DNA of 64,000 bases from CAZLHO01 sp964559455 (GTDB lineage: Bacteria; Krumholzibacteriota; Krumholzibacteriia; LZORAL124-64-63): positions 1-64,000 of the forward strand of contig CAZLHO010000005.1 in assembly GCA_964559455.1 (NCBI GenBank), given 5' to 3'. Position 1 is the stretch's first letter. Every line of letters begins with the position of its first letter. The position numbers and the translations under genes were made by a program. The notes beneath the pieces are model-generated. The model had not been told where the DNA came from, ran no database searches, and was given only the letters and a program-made list of their open reading frames with translations. This document shows positions 43,501-52,074 of the stretch, piece by piece.

Positions 43501-44420
43501 GCCGGGTCCGCGGCGACCAGGAGCGCGAAGCCCGCTACGGACGATTCCGCGACGAGCTGGTCCGGACGCTGAACGACACGGGCTGGGATGGCGACTGGTA
43601 TCGCCGCGGCTATTACGACGACGGTTCCCCGTTGGGCTCCTGGGAGAACAAGGAATGCGCCATCGACGCCCTGGCCCAGGCCTGGTCGGTGCTTTCGGGC
43701 GTGGCCCCGCCGTTCCGCGCCCTACAGGCGATGGATGCCGTCGAGGAGCATCTCATCGACGATGATCAACGGCTGATCCGATTGTTGACGCCGCCCTTCA
43801 TCGATACGGACCACGACCCCGGCTACATCAAGGGCTACGTGGCCGGCGTCCGGGAGAACGGCGGGCAATACACCCATGCCGCGCTGTGGGTGGTGCGCGC
43901 CATGGCCGCCCTGGGCCGGCGCAATCGCGCCGCCCCGCTTCTGGACCTGATCAACCCGATCTGCCATGCGGCCGACCCGCAGATGGTGGCGCGCTACCAG
44001 GTGGAGCCCTACGTGGTGGCCGCCGACGTCTACGGCGCGCCGCCCCACGTGGGGCGCGGCGGCTGGACGTGGTACACCGGGTCATCGGGATGGATGCTGC
44101 GGGTGGCGCTGGAGTCCGTCCTGGGCCTGAGCTCCGAAGGGGAAACGCTGGTGATGGCGCCCTGCGTACCCGACGATTGGCCCCGATACTCGATCATCTG
44201 GCGGGTGCCTCCCCGGGGAGGCGACAATCCCGACGACCCGACGACCTATGAGATCCAGGTCGCCAACCCGGAACTCTGCTCGGAGGCCGTGCTGGCGGTC
44301 ACCTGCGACGACCGCCCCTGTCCGCCCGTCGGCGGCGTCGCCCGCGTTCCCCTTTCGCGCGACGGCCGCACCCACCGGATCACCATCACCCTGGGCCCGC
44401 GGCCCGAGACCGGTCCATGA
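40575..44420 (+). CDS. GH94 phosphorylase resembling cyclic beta-1,2-glucan synthase C-terminal half
   Basis: A 1281-residue protein without signal peptide or membrane spans, hence cytoplasmic. Residues about 30-400 form a beta-sandwich region seen in NdvB/ChvB-type proteins (GYVVLATKTGTGFSSLG). Residues about 450-1270 are GH94: NLGFYNGWGGFSPDGREYVI, WINVLANDKLGCTISETGAGATWGGNSREHRLTPW, GHGYTRC, FGFRDQLQDSLAL, catalytic Asp945 in GTGDWNDGMNRVG, and WTWYTGSSGWMLR. It lacks the GT84 membrane part and cyclisation domain of the synthase, so it should degrade rather than make glucan: phosphorolysis of beta-1,2-gluco-oligosaccharides to glucose-1-phosphate. Chitobiose or cellobiose phosphorylase activity is less likely on sequence pattern. 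It overlaps the GH1 gene by four bases. Confidence 0.85.
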   Translation: MPRAGNSAPTPPAEWPAAVAVLAGGRDGPAAGYVVLATKTGTGFSSLGETALTTWEGPGTAGLRFFVRDLDGGAFWSPGRVGAALIEARGTPGSFTLEHTENGVRVTVETCVLADRPAELRRITLADLSGTARRLEVTSLAEVVLNHPEAHASHPSFSKLFLQTEHVASERSILVHRRPLDPNQTHPTLIHALLERGEVEVETDRARFHGRGHHPERPEALLSFDALSGTTGNVLDPVVSLRRKLTIAAGGSATTTFLLGAAADAPSARALSAALDETQAIDRAFTAARAEGARRLAELGTSAAEHAYAQHLAAAILRRDPGLRAEPAVLARAGGDPAGLADLGIEPRRPLAIVRSDRATTERMGRIFRSWRSLDLPIQLAVLTDDEAVACREPGSIHLRPGELTPLRMDLLLATAALVITDSPPALTALDPPAAAAPSPGHSPVAEEPFAKNLGFYNGWGGFSPDGREYVIHVTSEAGGNLRLPPRPWINVLANDKLGCTISETGAGATWGGNSREHRLTPWFNDPLLDPHGDAVYLRDEYSGTYFSCLPGPAPAGGHYEIRHGHGYTRCLRSGGYLAVETLVFVDRREPVRISRIRVTNRSDDPRLLSLFSFSQLVLGGLPEYCSRFVVTSHDAESGALLARNRTAGPFAGHCAFGAVVGDDHMTAVHHSGDRTAFLGPGGDPTAPEALGSPHLDGCSGPGLDPCFALQATLALAPGDTAETWVLLGQEEDRAKALELVAGLGVPGACEAAWRATRDSWRRDLDGIQVRTPSASLDLMVNGWLGYQTLACRMQGRSALYQSGGAFGFRDQLQDSLALIALRPELTRRQILLHAAHQFVEGDVLHWWHPPSGRGIRTRFVDDLLWLPLATVEYIGATGDRGILSEQASYLTAPALEPGQDEVFLQPEPAGESADLYDHCCRALDRSLARGAHGLPLFGTGDWNDGMNRVGREGRGESVWMGFFLVKIIDGFLPLCRVRGDQEREARYGRFRDELVRTLNDTGWDGDWYRRGYYDDGSPLGSWENKECAIDALAQAWSVLSGVAPPFRALQAMDAVEEHLIDDDQRLIRLLTPPFIDTDHDPGYIKGYVAGVRENGGQYTHAALWVVRAMAALGRRNRAAPLLDLINPICHAADPQMVARYQVEPYVVAADVYGAPPHVGRGGWTWYTGSSGWMLRVALESVLGLSSEGETLVMAPCVPDDWPRYSIIWRVPPRGGDNPDDPTTYEIQVANPELCSEAVLAVTCDDRPCPPVGGVARVPLSRDGRTHRITITLGPRPETGP

Positions 44421-45781
44421 CCGCTTTCCCCCGGAATTTCCTGTGGGGCGCCGCCACCTCCGCCCACCAGATCGAGGGCTCCCCCCTGGCCGACGGCGCG
44501 GGTCCGAGCAACTGGCACCTGTTCACTCACCTGCCGGGAAGAACCGCCAACGGCGATACCGCCGACGTCGCCTGCGATCACTACCGGCGGTGGCCCGAGG
44601 ACATCGGGATCATGAGCGAGCTGGGCTTGCAGGCCTACCGTTTCAGCCTGTCCTGGAGCCGCATCCTCCCGCACGGGACCGGCGAGGTGAACGCCCGGGG
44701 ACTGGACTTCTACGAGCGCCTGGTCGACGCGTTGCTGGCGGCGGGGATCCAGCCGATGCCCACCCTCTTCCATTGGGACCTGCCCGCGGCCCTGGACGAG
44801 CGCGGCGGCTGGGTCAATCCCGACAGCGCCGGCTGGTTCGCCGACTACGCCGAGGTTGTGTTCCGGCGCCTGGGCGACCGCGTCCGGCGCTGGACCACCT
44901 TGAACGAACCCTGGGTGATCGTCGACGCGGGATACGTTCACGGCGTCCATCCCCCGGGACGCATCGACCTGACCGAGGCCGCCCGGGCCGCCCACAACCT
45001 GCTGCGCGCCCACGGGCAGGCCGTCCGCTGCTTCCGGGCCAACGGAAGCGGCGAGATCGGCATCGTCGTCAACCTGGAGCCCAAGGATCCTGCGAGCGGC
45101 ACCGAGGCCGACAGGGCGGCGGCCGGACGCGCCGATGCGTACATGAACCGGCAGTTCCTCGACCCTCTGCTGCGGGGCCGCTACCCCGAGGAACTGGCGG
45201 AGATCTACGGCTGCGACCTGTCCGATTCCCCGCCCGCGGACTTTACGCTGATCGGCGAGCCCGTCGATTTCCTGGGTCTCAACTACTACACGCGATCGGT
45301 GAACCGGCACGACCCCGAGGCGGCCCCCGTTTTCGCCTCGCCGGTGAGGCGACCGGGCGCCGAGTACACGGAGATGGGCTGGGAGGTGCATCCGGAGAGC
45401 CTGGTCCGGGCGCTCGTGTGGTTGAAGGAGCGCTACGGCGACCGGCCCATCTACATCACCGAAAACGGCGGCGCCTTCAAGGACCCCGAGCCGGATGCAC
45501 GCGGGCGCGTGTCCGATCCCCTGCGCCGGGGATACATCAGGGACCACCTGCTGGCCGTGCGCGAAGCGATGGCCCTCGGCGTGGACGTGCGCGGCTACTT
45601 CGCCTGGTCCCTGCTGGACAATTTCGAATGGGCCTGCGGCTACGACAAGCGGTTCGGCCTCGTGCGGGTGGACCCGGCGACCCGTGATCGGACGATCAAG
45701 GACAGCGGTTGGTTCTACCGGGACGTGATCGCCGGTCGAGGCGCGGTGCTCGACCGGGATGAAGCCGCACCCGGGCGATAA
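44417..45781 (+). CDS. GH1 beta-glucosidase
   Basis: A 454-residue cytoplasmic enzyme with full GH1 signatures: FLWGAATSAHQIEGS, the acid/base Glu164 in TTLNEPWV, LNYYTRSVN and the nucleophile Glu349 in YITENGGAF, then GYFAWSLLDNFEWACGYDKRFGLVRVD. It would cleave beta-glucosides such as sophorose or other short oligosaccharides left by the GH94 phosphorylase. The ATG overlaps the GH94 stop codon (ATGA), so the pair is translationally coupled. It converges on the 45819 gene with 37 bases between stop codons. Confidence 0.95.
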   Translation: MTAFPRNFLWGAATSAHQIEGSPLADGAGPSNWHLFTHLPGRTANGDTADVACDHYRRWPEDIGIMSELGLQAYRFSLSWSRILPHGTGEVNARGLDFYERLVDALLAAGIQPMPTLFHWDLPAALDERGGWVNPDSAGWFADYAEVVFRRLGDRVRRWTTLNEPWVIVDAGYVHGVHPPGRIDLTEAARAAHNLLRAHGQAVRCFRANGSGEIGIVVNLEPKDPASGTEADRAAAGRADAYMNRQFLDPLLRGRYPEELAEIYGCDLSDSPPADFTLIGEPVDFLGLNYYTRSVNRHDPEAAPVFASPVRRPGAEYTEMGWEVHPESLVRALVWLKERYGDRPIYITENGGAFKDPEPDARGRVSDPLRRGYIRDHLLAVREAMALGVDVRGYFAWSLLDNFEWACGYDKRFGLVRVDPATRDRTIKDSGWFYRDVIAGRGAVLDRDEAAPGR

Positions 45782-45818
45782 AGGATGCGCGGGACCGGAC
45801 CGGGGGTTCGACAGCCCG

Positions 45819-48800
45819 CTAGGGCTTCCAGCGGACTTCCACGGGCACCGTCCCCACGACCACCCGGCCCGCGGCGTCCTGGCGCGCGGGCGCCTCGTCG
45901 ACGGTCGCGGTCAGGCCGGCCGCCGGAGGGTCCAGCAGCAGCCCCCCCGAGGGGAGGGCGAACCCCTCGTCGATCTTCATCACGACATCGTTCCCGTCGC
46001 GGAACAACCGGTAGCCCAGCCTGCCGTAGGGAGTGGGCAAGCGGTCGACGACCAGCCCGCCGTCCTCGAGCCATGCCGCAGGCACCCCGGCCGCCAGCAC
46101 CAGCGCCGCGGACCCCTCGTCGCCATCCCGCCGTTCATACGCGAACATGTCGAGCAGGCTGCGCATGTAGTCCGACCCCACCCACGTGTGGGGCATGTCG
46201 CCGATGAAGCGGGCGGTGGTCGTGTCGCCGACGACCACCTCGGCCCACTGGCGCCAGCCGAGCGGCGTGCGATGATCCAGGAAGAACGCCAGCAGCTCCT
46301 GGACGCGATCACGCCATCCCAGACGCACGAAGGCGCCGATCGTCCGGATCTCGTAGGGCGTGAAGTCCTTCCAGGGCTCCCCGGCGGCGCGCGCGCTGAA
46401 GAAATCCCAATAGCGCGCGAAGGTCCGCTCCAGGGCGCCCGCCGGCAGGATGTCCTCCGCCGCGGCCGGATCCAGGGCGATGGTCGTCGAGGTCGCGTCG
46501 AAGTCGCCCAGGTCGGCGCAGCCGGGAACGTAGTCGATGCCGTGCCTTTCCATCGCCGCGGCCACCGAAGCGCCGAGGTCCCGGGAGAACCGGTCGCGCA
46601 GGGCGCTCAGGCGTTCGCGCTCGACCACCAGGCCGTCCGGGCCGCCGACCGCCAGTTCCGCGGCCAGCCAGGCCGCGTCCTTCAGGCCGCGCAGGGCGAA
46701 GAAGTCGTCCCAATAGGAATGCATGGGCTTGGCCGAATAGCCCTCGTGGCTGATCGAAGGGGGCAGGATGCCGTAGTATTCCCGCTTGTCGGCGGTCCGG
46801 TACTCCCCGGTCCTCCGCTCGTCCAGCAGCGATTCCAGGTACCGTACGCCGGCCAGCACCCGCGGCCACATGACCTCGAGCAGGGCCCGGTCGCCGGTAA
46901 AGCGGTAGTGTTCGGCCACCAGGAAGATGAATTCCCCCGTGGAATCGTGCTCGGGCACCGGATCGGCCCCGCGCCGATCGACGACGCAGGGGATCTTTCC
47001 GTTGTCGTACTGGTGGGGCGCATACCATTCCAGGAAATCGCGCACCGCATCGGCATGCCCGAGGCGCAGCAGCGCCGCTCCGGTGAGGGAGCCGTCGCGG
47101 ATCCACGAGCGCGCATACGACCGGGCCCCGGGCTGGATGGCCACCCCTGCGCGGTTGACCAGGACCCAGCCGAGCTGGGCTTTGAGCGTGGCGATGGCGT
47201 CTTGCGCGGCCGGCGGGCCCTCGATCACCACCCGGTCGCGGGCGGCCCGCCAGGCCGCCCCGGCCCGGGCCGTCGCGTCGACCCAATCGATGTCCTCCGG
47301 AAGCGGCGAGGCCTCGTGCAACGGCAGCAGCACCTGCACTCCCGCACCTTCGCCGGGCTCCAGGCCCAGCCGATAAGCCACTGCGGCGGAGGCGGCCCCG
47401 AACGGGTCGTCGACCGCCTGCGCGCCCGGCAGCCGGCCCGCCCTCAGATGGTCGGCCACCACGTCCCCGCCGGCGAAGGTGACGGCTCCGAAACCGTCGG
47501 GCTCGCAAAGCAGGCCCACCCGCGGCCGCCCGTCCACCAGGAGCGTGCGGCCGTCGCGCGCAACGCTCCCCACGCGCGCGGTGCCTCCGCGGACGTTCAG
47601 GAACTGCACCGGCGGGTTCACCTGGAAGGGCCGCAGGGCCAGGAACAAGGTGACCGAGTCGGCCGCCGCGCCCCGGTTCTCCACCACGTACCGCGCCAGC
47701 AGCGACGAGCGCTCCGGCAGGCCCGTTCCCAGGGCGGAGATCCGCAGGCGCCACGGTCCGCTTTCCCACGTCACCCAAGGGAGGGGCAGGTCGTCGTCCG
47801 ACAGGCCCCGGGTCGCGGTCACGTCGTCCCAGGTGAGCAACCGCCCGTCGGTCCACAGGAAGGGCTCCAGCGAGAACTCGCCCGGCCCCGCTTCCAGGGC
47901 CCCGTCCGCGCCCAGCAGCCCCTCGCGCGAATCGCGGTCCGCCCCGACGACCGTCCAGGCGGTGGGCTCGCCCAGGAAGCCCCGCGGGTACACCCCCCTT
48001 GGAGCCTCCTTCGCGATGTTCATGAAGAACGTCTCGCGCGTGGTGGACCAGTCCAGGGGCCGCAGCACGAGTTCAGCGACCGCCGGCGGCGGTGCGCCCT
48101 CATCCGGCAGCGGGCGCAGCCGCAGCCATTCCGATTCGGTTTCGGGCAGGAAAAGGGGGTCCCGCCCCCCGTTGCCTCCGGTGACGACCGACTGCGTTCG
48201 CCACGTGCGCCCGTCATCCGAGGTTTCGACCAGGTAGTCGGCGACATGCCGCCCGTCCGCCCAGACCACGGTCAAGCCGCCGTACTCGCGTGGCCGCCCG
48301 AAGTGCAGATTCAGCTCCGGTGCGGCGTCGTCGGGTTCGGGAGACCACCAGGTCGCCGTGTCCCCGTCGAGCACGGCGGCGGCCGGATGAGCCGTCGGCG
48401 CCGAACTCGCCGTGGCCACCGGCACGGGCGGCGGGCCCGCCGCGACCGGAAGCGGCACCAGTTCCAGGTCGTCGATCCATAGCGTCCCGGCGCCGCCGCT
48501 GCCCGCGGTGACGGCGAATTCGATCGCCGCGACGTGCCGGATCTCGCCGCCGCCCGCAGGGCCCCAGGCGAACTCGATCTGGCGCTTCTTGATCCTGACG
48601 CTCTGCCAGTCCTCGGGCCACGCGACATCCCGCAGAACGTGCCACCAGACGTCTTCTCCGCCGGCGTCGACCAGTTTGAATTCCAGGTGGTTGACCGGGG
48701 CCTCTCCCCGGAGATCGAAACGGAAGGCGTAGTTCCCGGGCAGATCGAGATCCGTCTCCAGGCGGGCGATGGCGTAGCCGCCGCCGGTGAATCGGAAATC

Positions 48801-49004
48801 CAGCCGCATGGCCCGGCCCCGCCCGTCGTCCCTGTCTTCCCTGGAGATGTCCAGGGCGACTCCGTCGGCGGGATGGGCCGACCAGGCCTGATCCCCTTCG
48901 AAATCGTCGATCACCAGGCATTCCTGGCTGCAAGCGGGCGCCGGCAGGAAGACCGCCAGGAGGAGCGCCAGCGCCAGGCCCCGAGGCTTGTTCCGCGGCT
49001 TCAT
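45819..49004 (-). CDS. Secreted multidomain (alpha/alpha)-barrel glycoside hydrolase candidate
   Basis: A 1061-residue exported protein starting at the ATG at 49002-49004 (MKPRNKPRGLALALLLAVFLPAPACSQ), which overlaps the preceding permease stop. Residues about 25-180 look like a CBM11/CIA30-type sandwich (LVIDDFEGDQAWSAH...WWHVLRDVAWPEDWQSVRI), and about 195-310 like an F5/8 lectin domain (TAHPAAAVLDGDTATWWSPE). From about 640 there is a helical barrel with SYARSWIRDGSLTGAALLRLG, PEHDSTGEFIFLVAEHYRFTGD and ADLGDFDATSTTIALDP, reminiscent of glycogen-debranching or GH15/GH63-like enzymes. No CAZy family is assignable by eye. Operon context suggests trimming of glucan side groups in the periplasm or outside. 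Confidence 0.75.
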   Translation of the reverse strand: MKPRNKPRGLALALLLAVFLPAPACSQECLVIDDFEGDQAWSAHPADGVALDISREDRDDGRGRAMRLDFRFTGGGYAIARLETDLDLPGNYAFRFDLRGEAPVNHLEFKLVDAGGEDVWWHVLRDVAWPEDWQSVRIKKRQIEFAWGPAGGGEIRHVAAIEFAVTAGSGGAGTLWIDDLELVPLPVAAGPPPVPVATASSAPTAHPAAAVLDGDTATWWSPEPDDAAPELNLHFGRPREYGGLTVVWADGRHVADYLVETSDDGRTWRTQSVVTGGNGGRDPLFLPETESEWLRLRPLPDEGAPPPAVAELVLRPLDWSTTRETFFMNIAKEAPRGVYPRGFLGEPTAWTVVGADRDSREGLLGADGALEAGPGEFSLEPFLWTDGRLLTWDDVTATRGLSDDDLPLPWVTWESGPWRLRISALGTGLPERSSLLARYVVENRGAAADSVTLFLALRPFQVNPPVQFLNVRGGTARVGSVARDGRTLLVDGRPRVGLLCEPDGFGAVTFAGGDVVADHLRAGRLPGAQAVDDPFGAASAAVAYRLGLEPGEGAGVQVLLPLHEASPLPEDIDWVDATARAGAAWRAARDRVVIEGPPAAQDAIATLKAQLGWVLVNRAGVAIQPGARSYARSWIRDGSLTGAALLRLGHADAVRDFLEWYAPHQYDNGKIPCVVDRRGADPVPEHDSTGEFIFLVAEHYRFTGDRALLEVMWPRVLAGVRYLESLLDERRTGEYRTADKREYYGILPPSISHEGYSAKPMHSYWDDFFALRGLKDAAWLAAELAVGGPDGLVVERERLSALRDRFSRDLGASVAAAMERHGIDYVPGCADLGDFDATSTTIALDPAAAEDILPAGALERTFARYWDFFSARAAGEPWKDFTPYEIRTIGAFVRLGWRDRVQELLAFFLDHRTPLGWRQWAEVVVGDTTTARFIGDMPHTWVGSDYMRSLLDMFAYERRDGDEGSAALVLAAGVPAAWLEDGGLVVDRLPTPYGRLGYRLFRDGNDVVMKIDEGFALPSGGLLLDPPAAGLTATVDEAPARQDAAGRVVVGTVPVEVRWKP

Positions 49005-49825
49005 TCCTTCACGCCGCCGGCCATGATCCCTCCGACGAAGGTGCGCTGGAAGACGAGAAAGACGATCAGGGCCGGGAGAATCGTCACGACCGATCCGGCC
49101 ATCATCAGCTCGGTGTCCTGCACGTGCTCGCCCACCATGTTGGCCAGGGCCACCGGCAGGGTGTACATCGCGCTGTCCGAAAGAATGATCAACGGCCACA
49201 TGAAATCGTTCCACGCGCTCAGGAAGGTGAACGCCGCCAAGGTGACCACGATGGGCTTGATGATGGGCAGGGCGACCAGGCGGAAGATCATGAACTCGCC
49301 CGCGCCGTCGATCCGCGCGGCGTCCAGCAGGTCGTCCGGCACGCTGAGGGCATACTGTCGGATGAGGAAGATGCCGAAGACGCTGGCCATGTACGGCACG
49401 ATCACCCCCGCGTACGTGTTCACCAACCCCATCTCTCTCATCATCAGGAAAAGCGGCAGCATCCCGACCTGGGCCGGGACCACCATCGCGCTCGCCAGGT
49501 AGCGGAACAGCTTCTCGCGGCCGGCGAAGGGAAGCTTGGCGAAGGCATAGCCGGCGAGGGAGTTGACCAGGACCGAGATGACCGTGGCCAGGACGGTCAC
49601 GACGGCGCTGTTGGCGAAATTCCGCACCATGTCGAGCCTGGTGACCAGGGCGGCGTAGTTCTCCAGCGTCGGGTGCCGCGGCACCAGGCGGGGAGGCAGG
49701 TTGTTCGCCTCGCCGGGGGACATGAACGACGCGGCCACCATCCAGAACAGGGGCATCAGCGTGATCGCGGCCCCGACGATCAATCCGCCGTGCAGCAGGA
49801 TGGATCTGTTGTTTCGTTCCTTCAC
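49001..49825 (-). CDS. Carbohydrate ABC transporter permease (MalG type)
   Basis: A 274-residue inner-membrane permease with six spans and the binding-protein-dependent transport signature: ANSAVVTVLATVISVLVNSLAGYAFAKL near the middle and the EAA loop LLDAARIDGAGEFMIFRLVALPIIKP that docks the ATPase. It pairs with the MalF-type gene ten bases upstream and overlaps the downstream hydrolase gene by four bases. No ATP-binding subunit is coded in the window. Confidence 0.93.
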   Translation of the reverse strand: MKERNNRSILLHGGLIVGAAITLMPLFWMVAASFMSPGEANNLPPRLVPRHPTLENYAALVTRLDMVRNFANSAVVTVLATVISVLVNSLAGYAFAKLPFAGREKLFRYLASAMVVPAQVGMLPLFLMMREMGLVNTYAGVIVPYMASVFGIFLIRQYALSVPDDLLDAARIDGAGEFMIFRLVALPIIKPIVVTLAAFTFLSAWNDFMWPLIILSDSAMYTLPVALANMVGEHVQDTELMMAGSVVTILPALIVFLVFQRTFVGGIMAGGVKE

Positions 49826-49835
49826 GACGACTTCC

Positions 49836-50726
49836 TCATTGCCGCGCCTTCTGCAGTCTCAATTGGATCAGGGCGCCGGCCAGGGTGATCACCAGCAGCA
49901 CGCCCGCCACCGCCGCCGCCATGCCCATGCGCCACCACCGGAAACCCTCCTCGTACATGTACAGGACCAGACTCCTGGTGGCTCCCAGCGGGCCTCCCTG
50001 GGTCATGACGTAGGGCTCGGCGAAGAGCTGGAAGAACCCGATCATCGTGGTCACGCTGACGAAGAGGAAGGTCGGCCCCAGCCCGGGCAGCGTGATGTGC
50101 AGGAAGCGCCGGGCGGGACCGGCGCCGTCGATCTTGGCGGCCTCGTACAGGTTCTCCGGAATTGTCTGCATCCCCGCCACGAAGATCAGCATGTTGTAGC
50201 CGAAGTTCTTCCACACCGCGAGCAGGATGATCGCCGGCATGGCCCACTGCGGATCGCCCAGCCAGTCGATGGGCTCGATCCCCACGAGACCCAGGAGAAA
50301 ATTCAATAATCCGTATTTGGGGTGGTACAGATAGCGCCAGACGATGGCGACCGAAACCAGGGTCGTCACCACCGGAGCGAAATAGACCGTCCGGAAGAAG
50401 CCCCGCAACCTCACGAGCTTCGCATTGAGCAGAAGAGCCGCCCCGAGGGAAACCCCGATCGACAGGGGTCCGCCGATGAAGACGAACTTCATGGTGTTCC
50501 AGACCGCCGTCCAGAAGGTCTCGTCATGCAGGAGACGCTGGTAGTTCTCCAGGCCGACGAAGCGGGCGACGCTCAGCGAACCGATGGCGTAGAGGTCGAA
50601 ATCCGTCAGGCTCATCAGCAAGCCCGCGCCCACCGGCACCAGGAAGAACAGCACGAGCAGGATGATCGCCGGGGCCAGGAACATCCAGGCCGCCCGCGTG
50701 CGCCTGAGCGTGAGGGGATTACTCAT
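49836..50726 (-). CDS. Carbohydrate ABC transporter permease (MalF type)
   Basis: A 296-residue inner-membrane permease starting at MSNPLTLRRTRAAWMFLAPAIILL. It has six spans and the EAA loop NLYEAAKIDGAGPARRFLHITLPGLGP. Its start overlaps the end of the binding-protein gene by eight bases, showing tight co-expression. It forms the heterodimeric channel with the MalG-type protein for import of sugar oligomers. Confidence 0.92.
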   Translation of the reverse strand: MSNPLTLRRTRAAWMFLAPAIILLVLFFLVPVGAGLLMSLTDFDLYAIGSLSVARFVGLENYQRLLHDETFWTAVWNTMKFVFIGGPLSIGVSLGAALLLNAKLVRLRGFFRTVYFAPVVTTLVSVAIVWRYLYHPKYGLLNFLLGLVGIEPIDWLGDPQWAMPAIILLAVWKNFGYNMLIFVAGMQTIPENLYEAAKIDGAGPARRFLHITLPGLGPTFLFVSVTTMIGFFQLFAEPYVMTQGGPLGATRSLVLYMYEEGFRWWRMGMAAAVAGVLLVITLAGALIQLRLQKARQ

Positions 50727-52074
50727 GGCCCGCCCCCTCTTGCCTGTTCCGTGCCTTGTCCCGATCGAGCAGCCAGCGCCGTTTGGCCAGAAGGCGCTCC
50801 ACATCGGCGTCCAGTTTCGCCATGGCCTCCGCGGGGCTTTCGGCCCCCCTGATCGCCGCCTCGGTCCGCTCCCAGATCCTCGTGGCGATCTGCTCCCATT
50901 CCGGAATCTTCGGGGTCGGAACGACGTTCCCCAACTGGTCCCAGAACGCCCGCACCTCGGGATCGTCGGCCAGCACCGGTGCGGACCAGGCGGCCTTGTG
51001 GGCCGGCAGGTCCCCCGTCAGCTGGAAGAAGCGGACCTGCTGCTCGGGCCGGCTGAGGAACTCGATCAGTCGCCAGGCCGCCTGCTTGCGGGCCGAGGAC
51101 TCGAAGAGGACCAGACTCGATCCTCCGGCCAGCGACACGCCCGGGCCGCCGTCCCCCGGCGCCGGCATGGGCGCCGTCGACCAGTCATCCTGCATCTCCT
51201 CGGGAAGTCGGCGGCGGCATTCCCCGATATTCCACGGGCCGGTGATGAACATGGCGAAGGTGCCGCGCTCGAATTCCTGGTAGAGGTTCGCGACCTGGTT
51301 GTTGCTCACCGACGGCGCCAGGCCGTCGGCGAAAAGACCCAGGTAGAAGTCGAGGGCTCGTCCGAAGGCGGGGCCCGAAAAATCACCGCGCGTATCGCCG
51401 TCCACCAGCAGGGACGAGCCCGCCTGCAGGCCGAGGATCACCGGTTGCGTCCACTCGTTGATGGGCAGAAGCATGCCGAACTTATCCGGTCCCCGGGCGC
51501 TGAGGGCTTCCAGGGACCGGCGCCATTGCTGCCATGTCCTGGGCGGTTCGGCGAACCCGGCTTCGGCCAGGAGATCCGTGCGGTAGAACAGCAGCCGCGT
51601 GTCGACGTACCAGGGAACACCGTAGAGATCCCCGCCGAGGACGTTCGTGTCCCAGATACCGGGAAAATGATCCTCCGGGTTCACCAGTTCGGATGCCGCC
51701 ACCAGGCCCCCGAGTCCGGCCAGCGCACCCAGGGCCTGGAATTCAGGCACCCAGGTGTTGCCCATCTGGGCCAGGTCCGGGGTGGCCCGGCCCACATGGG
51801 CCGTCAGCAGCTTCTCGTGGGCGGCCGTCCAGGGAATCTGCTGGACCCGGACCCGCACATCGGGATTCTGCGCCTCGAATTCCCTCACCAGGGGCTGCAC
51901 CATCTCCCCCTCGCGGCCCATGACCCAGAAATCCAGGACGGGAATCCCGTCGGCGTCCTGCCCGCAGCCGCACCCTCCGGCGACGATCAGGCCCGCCCAG
52001 AGCAGGAATCCCGGACCACGCCACACGGTCGGTTTCCGATGCAGGGAGGCGGCGGGTCCGGAACCATCAGTCAT
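50719..52074 (-). CDS. ABC sugar-binding lipoprotein (extracellular solute-binding family 1)
   Basis: A 451-residue periplasmic binding protein with a lipobox (VAGGC, Cys35). Family features include VLDFWVMGREGEMVQPLVREFEAQNPDVRVRVQQIPWTAAHEKLLTAHVGRATPDLAQMGNTWVPEF and, later, FERGTFAMFITGPWNIG. It captures sugars, here probably beta-1,2-gluco-oligosaccharides released by the lipoprotein GH144 coded just upstream, for the MalF/MalG channel. Its start overlaps the GH144 gene end by eight bases. Confidence 0.9.
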   Translation of the reverse strand: MTDGSGPAASLHRKPTVWRGPGFLLWAGLIVAGGCGCGQDADGIPVLDFWVMGREGEMVQPLVREFEAQNPDVRVRVQQIPWTAAHEKLLTAHVGRATPDLAQMGNTWVPEFQALGALAGLGGLVAASELVNPEDHFPGIWDTNVLGGDLYGVPWYVDTRLLFYRTDLLAEAGFAEPPRTWQQWRRSLEALSARGPDKFGMLLPINEWTQPVILGLQAGSSLLVDGDTRGDFSGPAFGRALDFYLGLFADGLAPSVSNNQVANLYQEFERGTFAMFITGPWNIGECRRRLPEEMQDDWSTAPMPAPGDGGPGVSLAGGSSLVLFESSARKQAAWRLIEFLSRPEQQVRFFQLTGDLPAHKAAWSAPVLADDPEVRAFWDQLGNVVPTPKIPEWEQIATRIWERTEAAIRGAESPAEAMAKLDADVERLLAKRRWLLDRDKARNRQEGAGHE

